14,413 nt of DNA from an uncultured Bacilli bacterium (GCA_934101275.1 CAKOQM010000034.1:1-14413), one strand, 5' to 3'. Shown: positions 5,954-13,909, counted from the first letter of the stretch. The notes: generated from the letters alone by a model not told the origin. Numbers and translations are program-made.

Positions 5954-7121
5954 ACACTTTTATCCGCATCATGTCCCACTTATGTAAAGGTGTCGGAACC
6001 CTTAAATAAACTTTCATATTTGGGTGATTTGCTACTTCAACACTTTCTTTTTTCTCGTTTAATATTGTATGTATTTCATAAGTAAATGTTTCCGTATCCG
6101 GGCCAAAAAATTCAACAATATCCCCTGGTTTAAAATAATTTCGTTGTTCAATGAAAGCTTCTTGTTTTTCTTCGTCATAAGAAAGGACTAACCCTAAAAA
6201 GTCTTGATTCGATATTTCTTGTCTTCCTAGAAAATACTGTTCTTTATAAGTAGGTAACCCTTCAAAAAACTGCGGACTTGAATCCCGATTGGCCGAGCGA
6301 TTTAAAAGGTCTAAGTAATACGCAAGCTCCCCTTCTTTTAACGTGTTCTTTTTGATTTTGTCAAAGATAGTCCGGTAAGTATGAATAATAGTGGCAATAT
6401 AATAAATACCCCGCATCCGTCCTTCAACCTTAAAAGAATTTACCCCGATATCCATCATTTCTTTAATATGAGAAACCATATTTAAATCCTTACTTGTCAT
6501 ACTAAAAATAGGTTCTTCATCCGTTTTAAAAGTCCAACGACATATCTGCGCACATCCGCCGCGGTTTGCATCCCGATTTGTTAAAACATTACTCATGACA
6601 CAACGGCCTGAAAAGCTTGTACACATAGCTCCATGAATAAAACACTCTAAATCAAGACCAGTAAAATCTTTAATACACTTAATATCCTCTTTGGAAGCTT
6701 CTCTTGCTAGAACAACACGTTTCGCCCCTAGATTTTTATAAAACAAGGCCGCATAAGGATTTAAGATACTGGCTTGGGTTGAAACATGAACTTCTAAAGG
6801 AATCTTTTCTTCTTTAATCAATTCCATAACATAAACGTCACTTACGATAACCGCATCAATGCCAATATCACTTAAAGAAACTAAGTAGTCTTTTAAACCT
6901 TTAATATCTTCCTCATGAAAAACAATATTAACGGTAACATAAACTTTTTTGCCTCTTTCATGGGCAAAAGTAACGGCCTCTTTTAAATCTTCTAAAGAAA
7001 AGTTTTTAGCATTGGCCCGTAAACTAAAATTTTGACCCCCGACATAAACAGCATCCGCGCCATAATGAAGAGCAAATTTTAATTTTTCTAAATCGCCAGC
7101 TGGCGCTAAAAGTTCTATCAT
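5931..7121 (-). CDS. yrrO: U32 family tRNA hydroxylation protein, YrrO/TrhP2 type
   Basis: A 396-residue U32-family protein. These are historically called peptidases, but the E. coli YegQ (TrhP) and B. subtilis YrrN/YrrO members are required for 5-hydroxyuridine at tRNA wobble position 34. The N-terminal barrel starts MIELLAPAGDLEKLKFAL and contains GADAVYVGG. The U32 signature ECFIHGAMCTSFSGRC (159-174) supplies C167 and C174, and C190 and C194 follow in GGCAQIC; these four cysteines are the expected iron-sulfur ligands. The C-terminus is a small beta domain of the family. The start overlaps the preceding yrrN-like gene by ATGA, so the two are co-translated and probably form a complex. The methyltransferase TrmR is two genes upstream, as in B. 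subtilis. The assignment follows both sequence and gene order. Confidence 0.93.
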   Translation of the reverse strand: MIELLAPAGDLEKLKFALHYGADAVYVGGQNFSLRANAKNFSLEDLKEAVTFAHERGKKVYVTVNIVFHEEDIKGLKDYLVSLSDIGIDAVIVSDVYVMELIKEEKIPLEVHVSTQASILNPYAALFYKNLGAKRVVLAREASKEDIKCIKDFTGLDLECFIHGAMCTSFSGRCVMSNVLTNRDANRGGCAQICRWTFKTDEEPIFSMTSKDLNMVSHIKEMMDIGVNSFKVEGRMRGIYYIATIIHTYRTIFDKIKKNTLKEGELAYYLDLLNRSANRDSSPQFFEGLPTYKEQYFLGRQEISNQDFLGLVLSYDEEKQEAFIEQRNYFKPGDIVEFFGPDTETFTYEIHTILNEKKESVEVANHPNMKVYLRVPTPLHKWDMMRIKVFDKKDYL

Positions 7122-7909
7122 AAGCCCTCCTTTTTGGGTGGTAAACGGTAAATCGTTTTTTTATTTAAAAAACCATCCGTTGTTTTAGACATATCTTTTT
7201 GTTTTAAAAAGTCTTCAAAGAAAGATTCATTGATTTCTTCTTTTTCCCAATCAAAATTAATAATAAAATGTTTGACAGACTTTTCTTCTAAAAATATTCG
7301 CCCATCATACATATTTTCATCAAACAAAACGGTACCATAAGCATTTTCAATAGCTTTAAAAGTTTTATGGGTAACTTCATCTTCTAAAAGTTTTAACTTA
7401 TTTTCTTTTAAAGCAAAGTTTTTTTCATAATTTGTTAAAAGGGTCCTTCTAGAATACATATAAGGAAGAGGTCCAAAAACATAATAAGATAAAGGTTTTT
7501 TAGCTTTAGTTATCATTTCTTTAGTCTCTTCTTTAGTGATATCTAGTGAGATAACCGCCGTATCGACATACTCTAAATAAGTATTTAATGTTTGGACACT
7601 GGTTATGGCATGCGTTGGATAAAAAATCGTTTCTAAAGATAAGGCTAAGCTTTTAATGAGTTCTAAAATACCTAAGTCTTCAAAGACAATCCCTTTAAAG
7701 GAATACTTTTCTAAAATATTTTTTAAAGCAAGAATACTTGGTGTATCTAAAAGACGATTTACGTAAATGTAACTATCACTTGGAATATCTTGGACAGCAA
7801 ATTCATGTAAGAAACCAACACAAAAGCCCTTTAATGGAAAAAGCAAGCAATAGGTGTTGCTTGACTTTGGTAAAAATGTATTAGGAATAACAAGATACTT
7901 ATTTTTCAT
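7118..7909 (-). CDS. yrrN: Cysteine-poor U32-like partner protein, YrrN/TrhP1 type
   Basis: A 263-residue, degenerate U32-type protein at the yrrN position. It lacks the four-cysteine U32 signature. The equivalent segment reads YYVFGPLPYMYSRRTLLTNY (about residues 142-161), which retains the hydrophobic-then-'R..LL.NY' pattern of YrrN proteins. It is somewhat shorter than B. subtilis YrrN (about 300 residues), and its N-terminal half only loosely resembles a U32 barrel. The likely role is as the non-catalytic or RNA/substrate-binding subunit paired with the YrrO-like protein, whose start it overlaps by ATGA. It also overlaps the preceding trmR by 11 bp, giving a tightly coupled trio. Gene order carries much of this call; sequence similarity alone is modest. 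Confidence 0.78.
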   Translation of the reverse strand: MKNKYLVIPNTFLPKSSNTYCLLFPLKGFCVGFLHEFAVQDIPSDSYIYVNRLLDTPSILALKNILEKYSFKGIVFEDLGILELIKSLALSLETIFYPTHAITSVQTLNTYLEYVDTAVISLDITKEETKEMITKAKKPLSYYVFGPLPYMYSRRTLLTNYEKNFALKENKLKLLEDEVTHKTFKAIENAYGTVLFDENMYDGRIFLEEKSVKHFIINFDWEKEEINESFFEDFLKQKDMSKTTDGFLNKKTIYRLPPKKEGL

Positions 7910-8498
7910 GATTCACTCTTTTACTAACAGACACGCCATCACCGACATTATAAAATTCTGTGGTGAATTCTTCATTGGTTTTTAAATACTCAATGTAGCC
8001 TTCTATTTTTTTAACAAGTTGTCTTAAATTTTTACTTTCAATGGTATCTGATTTACCGACATAACCATGAAATTTTAAATTATCGGTAACAATGACACCA
8101 TCTGGGGCTAAAAAATATTGAAATTTTTCAAAAAATTTACGATATTGTCCTTTGGCCGCATCAATAAAAATTAAATCATATTGGGTTCCTTCAGCGAGAT
8201 TCACTTCTAAAGCATCTTGAAAAACCACATTGACTTTGGATTCAAAATTACATTTTTTGACATTCTTAACACATTCCAAATAACACGTTTGGTCTCTTTC
8301 AATCGTCGTCACTTTACATTCTGGACTACTAGAAGCCATTAAAATAGCCGAATAACCAATGGCACTGCCAATCTCTAAAACATTTTTCACATTATTATTT
8401 TTAATATACTTCATTAAAAAGGCAATGCCTTCTTTTTGCATAATAGGAATATTATTTTCTTTCGCATAGGATTCCATGTCCATTATTAATTGTTTCAT
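7899..8498 (-). CDS. trmR: tRNA 5-hydroxyuridine methyltransferase TrmR (YrrM), SAM-dependent O-methyltransferase
   Basis: A 199-residue class I SAM methyltransferase of the COMT-like group. Motif I is VLEIGSAIGYSA (40-51), the acidic ribose-binding residue is E67 in TTIERD, and the metal/catalytic region is FIDAAKGQYRKFF (D113) with VTDN (D139, N140). The IDAAKGQY form is characteristic of YrrM. In B. subtilis this enzyme methylates ho5U34 to mo5U34 in tRNA, acting after TrhP1/TrhP2, and the same three genes are adjacent here. The ATG at 8498 has a strong GGGAGAG ribosome site. The gene follows mltG at 14 bp and overlaps the yrrN-like gene. Confidence 0.93.
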   Translation of the reverse strand: MKQLIMDMESYAKENNIPIMQKEGIAFLMKYIKNNNVKNVLEIGSAIGYSAILMASSSPECKVTTIERDQTCYLECVKNVKKCNFESKVNVVFQDALEVNLAEGTQYDLIFIDAAKGQYRKFFEKFQYFLAPDGVIVTDNLKFHGYVGKSDTIESKNLRQLVKKIEGYIEYLKTNEEFTTEFYNVGDGVSVSKRVNHEK

Positions 8499-8512
8499 TC
8501 TTTACTCTCCCA

Positions 8513-9568
8513 TTAATTTGTTTCACAAATACTTCTTAGTTCACTACCCTTTAAAAGGAAACCATTATAATCTTCAAAGAAGAAAACTTCTTTCGTACAA
8601 GTATTTGCAATAAAATAAACATAATTTGTCTCGGTTGGATATAATGTCGCCCAGATGGCATCTAAAGAAGCATTATCAACCGGTCCAATAGGTAGTTTAC
8701 CATTCATTTGACCATCTGTCAAACGCGTGTTATAAGGGTTCACGTCTAGTAAATCTTTTAAAAGAAGTTCTTCGCCCATTTTTTTATGAACCCCATAATA
8801 AGAACTAATATCACTTTGTAAAGGCATACCTGTATTTATTCTGGTATAAAAAACTTGGGCAATCGTTTGTCTATCTTCTTTTGTTATGCCTTCTTTTTCG
8901 ACAAGAGAAGAAAGCGTTAAAATTTGATGAACGGTATAATTACTTTTTTCCATTTCTTCTTTTAAAGTACTTAATTTAACATCGGTATTAGAAAGTATCG
9001 TTTTTATAACATCTTCAACAGACGCATTTTGCATAAATTCATACGTATCAGGATAAAAATAACCCTCTAAAGGTTCATAAATACCTTCTTCTAAAATTTC
9101 ATCGGTTAAAAACCAGTACGTATTAATTAAACTTTGTAAGTAGTCTTTATCCTTTATTTTTTCTTTAAATTCTTCTTTCGAAAAAGAAAGAGTTTTGGTT
9201 AAAGTATCTGCGTAATCGTTAACACTTTGTCCTTCAATTAAGGTCACCATAACGGTTTTAACAACCACATCCCCTTTTTTAAATTTTTCAATCATCTCTT
9301 TAGGTGTCATAGAAGAAGAAAGTTCATACTCCCCAGCTTGCAAAGTTGGACGTGTTAAATAAAGGTAAGCATCTAAAACATATTCGTTCCGAATTAACTG
9401 AGCTTGCGCAAGATTTTTAGCAATATCTTGCTTACTTGTTCCCGCTTCAATCACAAAAGTCACGACATCATCATTGCCTTTAGCTTTTAAACCCCAGACA
9501 TAAAAACCACCTAAAAAAAGACAAAGCAAAAGAATTAAACTACATAATATGACAACAACTTTTTTCAC
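8513..9568 (-). CDS. mltG: Endolytic murein transglycosylase MltG (YceG/YrrL)
   Basis: A 351-residue membrane-anchored lytic transglycosylase that cleaves nascent peptidoglycan strands and helps set glycan length. It has a short cytoplasmic start, a transmembrane helix at about residues 4-26, a LysM-like region (VTFVIEAGTSKQDIAKNLAQ) and the YceG catalytic domain. That domain shows LEGYFYPDTY (167-176), SLVEKEG (221-227, carrying the catalytic Glu), FYTRINTGMPLQSD (240-253), PYNTR and KLPIGPVDNAS. The start is GTG, directly abutting the TAA of the upstream DUF1292 gene (TAAGTG), with AAGGAAG in the end of that gene as ribosome site. Presence of this gene implies a peptidoglycan wall, which argues against a wall-less Mollicute. 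Confidence 0.95.
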   Translation of the reverse strand: MKKVVVILCSLILLLCLFLGGFYVWGLKAKGNDDVVTFVIEAGTSKQDIAKNLAQAQLIRNEYVLDAYLYLTRPTLQAGEYELSSSMTPKEMIEKFKKGDVVVKTVMVTLIEGQSVNDYADTLTKTLSFSKEEFKEKIKDKDYLQSLINTYWFLTDEILEEGIYEPLEGYFYPDTYEFMQNASVEDVIKTILSNTDVKLSTLKEEMEKSNYTVHQILTLSSLVEKEGITKEDRQTIAQVFYTRINTGMPLQSDISSYYGVHKKMGEELLLKDLLDVNPYNTRLTDGQMNGKLPIGPVDNASLDAIWATLYPTETNYVYFIANTCTKEVFFFEDYNGFLLKGSELRSICETN

Positions 9569-9859
9569 TTACTTTTCTTCCTTTTCTTTTTCTTCTAATT
9601 TAGCCAGTATGGCTTCCACAGTATTCCATTCCTCTTCGGTTTCAATCGGCATTAAATTTTTATTTTGCCCTGTTTTATCATAAGTATTGGCATATATTTG
9701 TAAAGCCCCATCTTTTGTTTGTTTATTATCGGTATATACAAGATAACTTTTATTCGTCTCTGGAGAATCGAAAGTAAACAAAACTTCACATTCTACTTGA
9801 TTTCCTTTCTCATCTTTTATCATAAAAACATTATTATTAACTGGTGAATTTTCTTTCAT
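9569..9859 (-). CDS. DUF1292 protein (YrzB family)
   Basis: A 96-residue acidic protein of the DUF1292 family, whose function is unknown. The conserved core is FMIKDEKGNQVECEVLFTFD followed by KSYLVYTD and the C-terminal LMPIETEEEWNTVEAIL. The C-terminus is a Glu/Lys-rich helix. It sits between ruvX and mltG as in most Firmicutes. The ATG overlaps the ruvX TGA by 4 bp, and its stop abuts the mltG GTG. Identification is by family pattern and position. Confidence 0.93.
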   Translation of the reverse strand: MKENSPVNNNVFMIKDEKGNQVECEVLFTFDSPETNKSYLVYTDNKQTKDGALQIYANTYDKTGQNKNLMPIETEEEWNTVEAILAKLEEKEKEEK

Positions 9860-10281
9860 TTTTCTTGTCCTTTCTTTTTTAAATAGGTGTCGAGGATGAG
9901 TGAAGACGCCACATTATCAATGACTTTTTTTCTTTTTTTACGACTTTTATCACTCATTAAAAGAATGTTTTCCGCTTCCACGGTGGAAAGACGTTCATCA
10001 ACAAAATGAATCGGCATAGCAAAGTGTTTCTCTAAAAGTTCGGCATAACTTAAACTCCTCTTTGCAGCAAAACCAAGAGAATTATTCATATTTTTAGGTA
10101 AGCCTAAGACAAAGTCTGTAATTTTCTTTTCATTAACCAATTCTTCTAATGGCTTTAAAGTACTTTCATAATCATTTGGTGAAAACTTAAGGGTATATAA
10201 AGGTGTCGCGATAGTATTGGTTTTATCGCTTATAGAAAGACCTAAAGTCGTCGTGCCTAGATCAAGTCCTAAATAACGCAT
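9856..10281 (-). CDS. ruvX: Holliday-junction resolvase-like RNase RuvX/YqgF
   Basis: A 141-residue RNase H-fold protein. The acidic triad typical of the family is visible: D7 in GLDLGTTTLGLS, E96 in FVDERLST and D122 in IDNVASSLIL. FVLGLPKNMN (57-66) is the conserved 'vvGlP..mdG' motif with the final G replaced. The family has been assigned roles in Holliday-junction resolution and in 5'-end processing of pre-16S rRNA. The ATG overlaps the ireB stop by one base (TAATG). Confidence 0.95.
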   Translation of the reverse strand: MRYLGLDLGTTTLGLSISDKTNTIATPLYTLKFSPNDYESTLKPLEELVNEKKITDFVLGLPKNMNNSLGFAAKRSLSYAELLEKHFAMPIHFVDERLSTVEAENILLMSDKSRKKRKKVIDNVASSLILDTYLKKKGQEK

Positions 10282-10517
10282 TATAAATAGCCTTTCAAAA
10301 GACAGGCCATTAAATCAGCACGGTCCAAGCTCGTTATTTTCTCTCGGGCATCTTTATAACTTGTCACATAACCTGGGTCCCCACTTAAAAGATAACCCAC
10401 GATTTGATTAATAGGATTATACCCTCTTTCTTTTAAGATTTCAGAAACTTCTTTTAAAATAAATTTGGCATTGGCACATTCCATTTCTTCTCGACTAAAT
10501 AAATTTGTATTTTCCAT
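10281..10517 (-). CDS. ireB: IreB family regulatory phosphoprotein (YrzL, DUF965)
   Basis: A 78-residue protein containing the near-invariant family core GYNPINQIVGYLLSGDPGYV. In enterococci IreB is phosphorylated on N-terminal threonine by the PASTA-type kinase IreK and acts as a negative regulator of cephalosporin resistance. A threonine at position 4 is present here, but its phosphorylation is only inference. It is the first gene of the conserved block and follows a strong promoter with an AGGTGA ribosome site. In most Firmicutes alaS lies immediately upstream; here the upstream genes are the split U32 pair. Confidence 0.95.
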   Translation of the reverse strand: MENTNLFSREEMECANAKFILKEVSEILKERGYNPINQIVGYLLSGDPGYVTSYKDAREKITSLDRADLMACLLKGYL

Positions 10518-10541
10518 ATTTCACCTACTTAATTCATAAAC

Positions 10542-10570
10542 ATTGTAGCAAAAAACACTAAAGATGACAA
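10542..10570 (-). promoter_or_regulatory. Strong promoter of the ireB-ruvX-mltG-trmR-yrrNO unit
   Basis: Minus-strand TTGTCA (10570-10565), a 17-bp spacer ending in TGC, and TACAAT (10547-10542) form a sigma-A promoter with an extended -10 (TGCTACAAT). Both hexamers match consensus at 5 of 6 positions. It overlaps the stop codon of the preceding gene. The transcript would start about 18 nt before the ireB ATG, so there is no room for a leader regulator. Confidence 0.72.
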
Positions 10571-11202
10571 GGGTGGTCCGTTTTAAATAAATTTTCTAAA
10601 ACATCCAAAACTTCTTCTTTATTTTCAAAGACAAAGCGGATTTGAAAATGAGAAATACCTAACGCTTCATAGTCTTTTTGTAAAGTGAAATGATTGATTA
10701 CTTCATAATGATAAATTAAAACCTCCCCATTTTCACGAGCTAAGATTTTATAATGTTTATGCTCATAATCTTCCAGTTCATAATGAGAAGACTTAATAAG
10801 CGGATGGCGTTTTAAAGTCATAACTAAAGGTCTATGATATAACACAACTTCTAAAGGATAAAAAGAGGCCCCTTTTAGAAATTTTAATTCTTCTAAAGTG
10901 CATTCTAAAGATAAAGTGATTTTTTTAACCTTAAAACGCATAAGACTTTCGATAGATAAAGAATTGGCAATATTTAAATTGGTTCCTGTCACAATATTTT
11001 TGTCTTTATACTTGTAAAGACATCCAAAGTCTTGAATATAAATATTTGGGGGCAAATCCTTTTCATGTGGATAATTTGGGACTTCATAGTAAAGTGTCGC
11101 ATCGCATTTTAATAAGTCTTTATTATCTGTATAAATCATTTCAAAAGGATAGTTTTTCACTTCGTCATATTGTTCTTTGGTATGAACAAACACACTATAC
11201 AT
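10558..11202 (-). CDS. U32 C-terminal-half protein, second part of a split RlhA/DUF3656-type U32 protein
   Basis: A 214-residue protein that matches the C-terminal half of long U32 proteins, not a whole one. IVTGTNLNIANSLSIESLMR (about 69-88) corresponds to the 'dy.LNv.NS.a...L' motif, and VKKITLSLECTLEELKFL to 'v.rvtlSpEl...el..l'. YPLEVVLYHRPLVMTLKRHP corresponds to 'pleVvvYGr.pLM...hCp'. LIYHYEVINHFTLQKDYEALGISHFQIRF fits the closing strand region (quoted in part). It contains no four-cysteine signature. It starts 8 bp inside the end of the preceding U32 gene, with AGAGG 7 nt before the ATG, so the two are co-translated. In many Firmicutes and in E. coli YdcP these parts are one polypeptide. 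The probable job is as a subunit paired with the upstream protein. Confidence 0.8.
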   Translation of the reverse strand: MYSVFVHTKEQYDEVKNYPFEMIYTDNKDLLKCDATLYYEVPNYPHEKDLPPNIYIQDFGCLYKYKDKNIVTGTNLNIANSLSIESLMRFKVKKITLSLECTLEELKFLKGASFYPLEVVLYHRPLVMTLKRHPLIKSSHYELEDYEHKHYKILARENGEVLIYHYEVINHFTLQKDYEALGISHFQIRFVFENKEEVLDVLENLFKTDHPCHL

Positions 11203-12661
11203 AAGACTGCCTCTTTTCTATTAATTTTAAAATAGCCTTTCTTCTTATTTCATTCATAGAAGAAACTGGAATAAAAATATCATCCGGCATTTTGATGGTT
11301 ATGTTTTCTATTTCAAAAGGTGTATCTTTCAAACGATTCATTTGTTTTATAACATCTTCTTTGCTTAACGGTTTATGAATCGCTTGGGATACTATTTTTT
11401 CTTTTAAAAGAACTTCGTGACGGTTATCCCAAACTTTCAAAGTAAAATCCTCATGCGTGATAACAATATCAAAATTCACCTTTATTTTCTTAGGTTCATA
11501 ATTTTTTATTTCATTCATAAGATTTTTATCCAAAGTTTTTAAAACCGTATCTTTACTTTTTAAGCTCATCTTATTATCAACAAAAACAAAAGTCCCTTTT
11601 ACTCCTTTATTAATCAGGCACATTTTTTCATCATATAAAAAATTGACAATGAAACCTTTATCCGCACTTGCAAAACGTATGCCATCTTCTTGATATAAAT
11701 CTTCTTCAAGAAAAATTTTGATTTTATCTTTTTTTATCTCCGTCACTTTTCCTAATTTTATGCCCTGATGATTCGGAGTTTTAAAATTCATAATATTTTC
11801 TTCACCAAATAAATAACCACTTGTAAAATCGCGATTAAAAAGAACTTTTAATTTCTTTTCGTCGTCGGGATTCAAATTTTTCTTGTCAAAAAGCTGCCGA
11901 TAAAAACGCGTAATAAAACCAACATAAAGTGGACTTTTCATTCTACCTTCCACTTTGAAAGACGTTATATTACTTTCTAAAAGTTCAAAGATATGAGAAG
12001 AGGTATTAAGTTCTTTTGTTGATAGCAAATATTTACCATCTAATGGGACATATTCACCATCTTTAAAAAGCTTATAAGGCATTCGGCAACTCTGCGAACA
12101 GGTTCCACGGTTACCACTTCGGTGGTCTTTAAAATAGCTAAATAAACATTGGCCTGAATAACACACACATAAAGCCCCGTGAATAAAACACTCGATTTCC
12201 AAAATATCCGGTAGCTTTTTGATTTCTTCTAAAGACATTTCTCTATCGACAACCACTCTAGAAACACCTAAATTTTTATAAAAATACATAATGTCTTCAT
12301 TAAAAGTATGAGCTTGAGTTGAAACATGAACACACAACTGAGGTAAATTATCATGAATATAAGAAATAAGACCTAAATCTGAGACTATCACCGCATCGAC
12401 TTTTATACTTGCCAAGTAACGAAGATAATCACACACGCTTTTTATTTCTCTTTCAAAGATCATCGTGTTTACTGTCACATATACTTTTACACCATATAAA
12501 TGGGCAAAAGATAAAGCTTCTTTTAAATCTTCATCCGTAAAGTTGTCCGCATAAGCCCTTGCTCCAAATCTTTTTCCCCCAAGATAAACCGCATCCGCGC
12601 CATTTAAAACCGCATATTTTAAAGCCTCCATAGACCCCACAGGTATTAATAATTCTTTCAT
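11195..12661 (-). CDS. U32 family protein, RlhA/DUF3656-like N-terminal and middle parts
   Basis: A 488-residue U32 protein, paralogous to the YrrO-like protein in this window (both share 'GADAVY.GG', 'FAH..G.KVYVTVN' and 'VHVSTQA'). The U32 signature ECFIHGALCVCYSGQC spans residues 157-172; C165, C172, C188 and C192 are the expected iron-sulfur ligands, and C167 is an extra cysteine. After the barrel, LFNRDFTSGYLFGE and PNHQGIKLGKV match the 'FNRgFt.GYl....nhqG..iGkV' region of long U32/DUF3656 proteins such as E. coli YdcP (RlhA), which is needed for 5-hydroxycytidine in 23S rRNA. I chose ATG at 12661 (MKELLIPVGSMEALKYA) because AAGGAAAG lies 7 nt upstream. The alternative ATG at 12682 lies only a few bases after the -10 element, before the expected start of transcription. 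Its substrate is inference. Confidence 0.9.
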   Translation of the reverse strand: MKELLIPVGSMEALKYAVLNGADAVYLGGKRFGARAYADNFTDEDLKEALSFAHLYGVKVYVTVNTMIFEREIKSVCDYLRYLASIKVDAVIVSDLGLISYIHDNLPQLCVHVSTQAHTFNEDIMYFYKNLGVSRVVVDREMSLEEIKKLPDILEIECFIHGALCVCYSGQCLFSYFKDHRSGNRGTCSQSCRMPYKLFKDGEYVPLDGKYLLSTKELNTSSHIFELLESNITSFKVEGRMKSPLYVGFITRFYRQLFDKKNLNPDDEKKLKVLFNRDFTSGYLFGEENIMNFKTPNHQGIKLGKVTEIKKDKIKIFLEEDLYQEDGIRFASADKGFIVNFLYDEKMCLINKGVKGTFVFVDNKMSLKSKDTVLKTLDKNLMNEIKNYEPKKIKVNFDIVITHEDFTLKVWDNRHEVLLKEKIVSQAIHKPLSKEDVIKQMNRLKDTPFEIENITIKMPDDIFIPVSSMNEIRRKAILKLIEKRQSYV

Positions 12662-12683
12662 AGTTATCTTTCCTTTTGGCATT

Positions 12684-12689
12684 ATTATA
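12684..12689 (-). promoter_or_regulatory. -10 element for the split U32 pair
   Basis: Minus-strand TATAAT at 12689-12684 is a perfect -10, with a weak -35 (TTTCAA, 17-bp spacer). The start of transcription would be near 12677, leaving a leader of about 16 nt with the AAGGAAAG ribosome site. This position supports translation from ATG 12661. No terminator is seen after the metallopeptidase gene, so read-through is also possible. Confidence 0.5.
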
Positions 12690-12718
12690 CAAAGAACTTA
12701 ACTTTTTTGAAAGCAAAA

Positions 12719-13900
12719 TTAATATTTTAATACTTCGGGTGACAATTCATAACACTTGGCAGCATCCATCTGGTAATACTTTAAAATCGTATCTTTATCT
12801 AATTTTGTTGCAAAAATATTTTCTAAAAATACTAGTATTCGCGCAATATTGGGACCATTTAAAGAGGATATATTTTTAAAATAATTATGATAAATTTTTG
12901 CTTGTTCTTCTTTTGGTTTTGCATTAAAAATACTAGTGAGAAGACCGGCATAAATAAAACGTACCTCATTTTGTAAATGACGGCCATTTTCTAAATCATA
13001 AGACGGCTTATACGCTACATTCTCTTTTAAATAATTAGCAAAAATGCCATTTTGAATATAAAGGCCACTTTTTAATAGATCTAAAAGATGAGAAGAATGC
13101 GCAAAGCAAGTCAAAGTATAAGGAGTAAAATACATTTGATTATGAAGAAGCTTTTTTAAAAGGACTTCTTTTTGCATTCTAAAATAAAGCTCTGCAATAT
13201 GATAATGAATGAGTTGATGATACGATGCCCTATCTGTTTGCGAAAACAATTTTTCCCTCCCCTCACAAAAGACCGGTAAAGAAATATCGACAAGATAATT
13301 CAAAAACATTTCTTCCGTTAGCATAGATTCCACTTCTTTTAATTCTGAGCATTTCATTTGACCTTTAAAAAGCATATGTGATATTTCATGAGCGAGTGTT
13401 AAAGCATCGGTCACTTTGTTCTGATAATAAAAATAAATAACCTTATCTTTTGTAACACTTCTTCCCTTTTCATTCTGAATAATTAACTTTGTTTTTAAGA
13501 TATTGGCTACTTCCTCTTCTTTATCAGGAAAATATTTTTTATAAAAATTTTGAACACAACGAAAAACATCAAAATCCTTAGCAACTTCTAATTTGTTAAA
13601 AGAATTATCGACTTCTTTTAACAAAGGATTTAAATTTAAATTTAGTAACCATTCTGGATTAAAGTCCATTTGAGAAAAATATTTATTCCATTTCACAATA
13701 TCTAATTCTTTATTTAAAAATTGACACTCCAATCCCAATAGATAAGTTTTAATATCACTTTTTATTTTAGTACTATCAAGATTTGGATTATAAAATTGTT
13801 CTAAAAGATTTTGTTGAAATTTTTCTCTTTTTTGAGGATTTTTATACAAAACAAGACCTATTTGCCCAATGTATTTATTAATTTCTTTGCGTTTTTCCAT
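12719..13900 (-). CDS. Putative zinc metallopeptidase, M3/PepF-like (divergent)
   Basis: A 393-residue protein with a zinc-peptidase motif LTLAHEISHMLFKG (HEISH at 171-175). Eighteen residues after the first His comes EVESMLTEEMFLNYLV (E189 onward), which closely parallels 'EVAST.NE.LLL.YLL', the segment carrying the third zinc ligand in oligoendopeptidase F/M3 enzymes. The motif pair therefore indicates a gluzincin of the M3 clan. The protein is much shorter than PepF (about 600 residues), and the gap between HExxH and the Glu is about 10 residues shorter. No signal peptide or membrane segment is seen, so it is probably a cytoplasmic peptidase. The ATG at 13900 has no nearby ribosome site; a strong AGGAGG lies 20 nt upstream inside a hairpin. 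It is divergent from the right-edge Rpn gene. Peptide substrates cannot be predicted. Confidence 0.75.
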   Translation of the reverse strand: MEKRKEINKYIGQIGLVLYKNPQKREKFQQNLLEQFYNPNLDSTKIKSDIKTYLLGLECQFLNKELDIVKWNKYFSQMDFNPEWLLNLNLNPLLKEVDNSFNKLEVAKDFDVFRCVQNFYKKYFPDKEEEVANILKTKLIIQNEKGRSVTKDKVIYFYYQNKVTDALTLAHEISHMLFKGQMKCSELKEVESMLTEEMFLNYLVDISLPVFCEGREKLFSQTDRASYHQLIHYHIAELYFRMQKEVLLKKLLHNQMYFTPYTLTCFAHSSHLLDLLKSGLYIQNGIFANYLKENVAYKPSYDLENGRHLQNEVRFIYAGLLTSIFNAKPKEEQAKIYHNYFKNISSLNGPNIARILVFLENIFATKLDKDTILKYYQMDAAKCYELSPEVLKY

Positions 13901-13909
13901 AACACTTCG

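Noticed and set aside
12662..12682. ATG at 12682 as start of the large U32 gene
   Set aside because: It lies immediately after the TATAAT element, before the likely transcription start, and adds residues not seen in U32 proteins. ATG 12661 has a good ribosome site.
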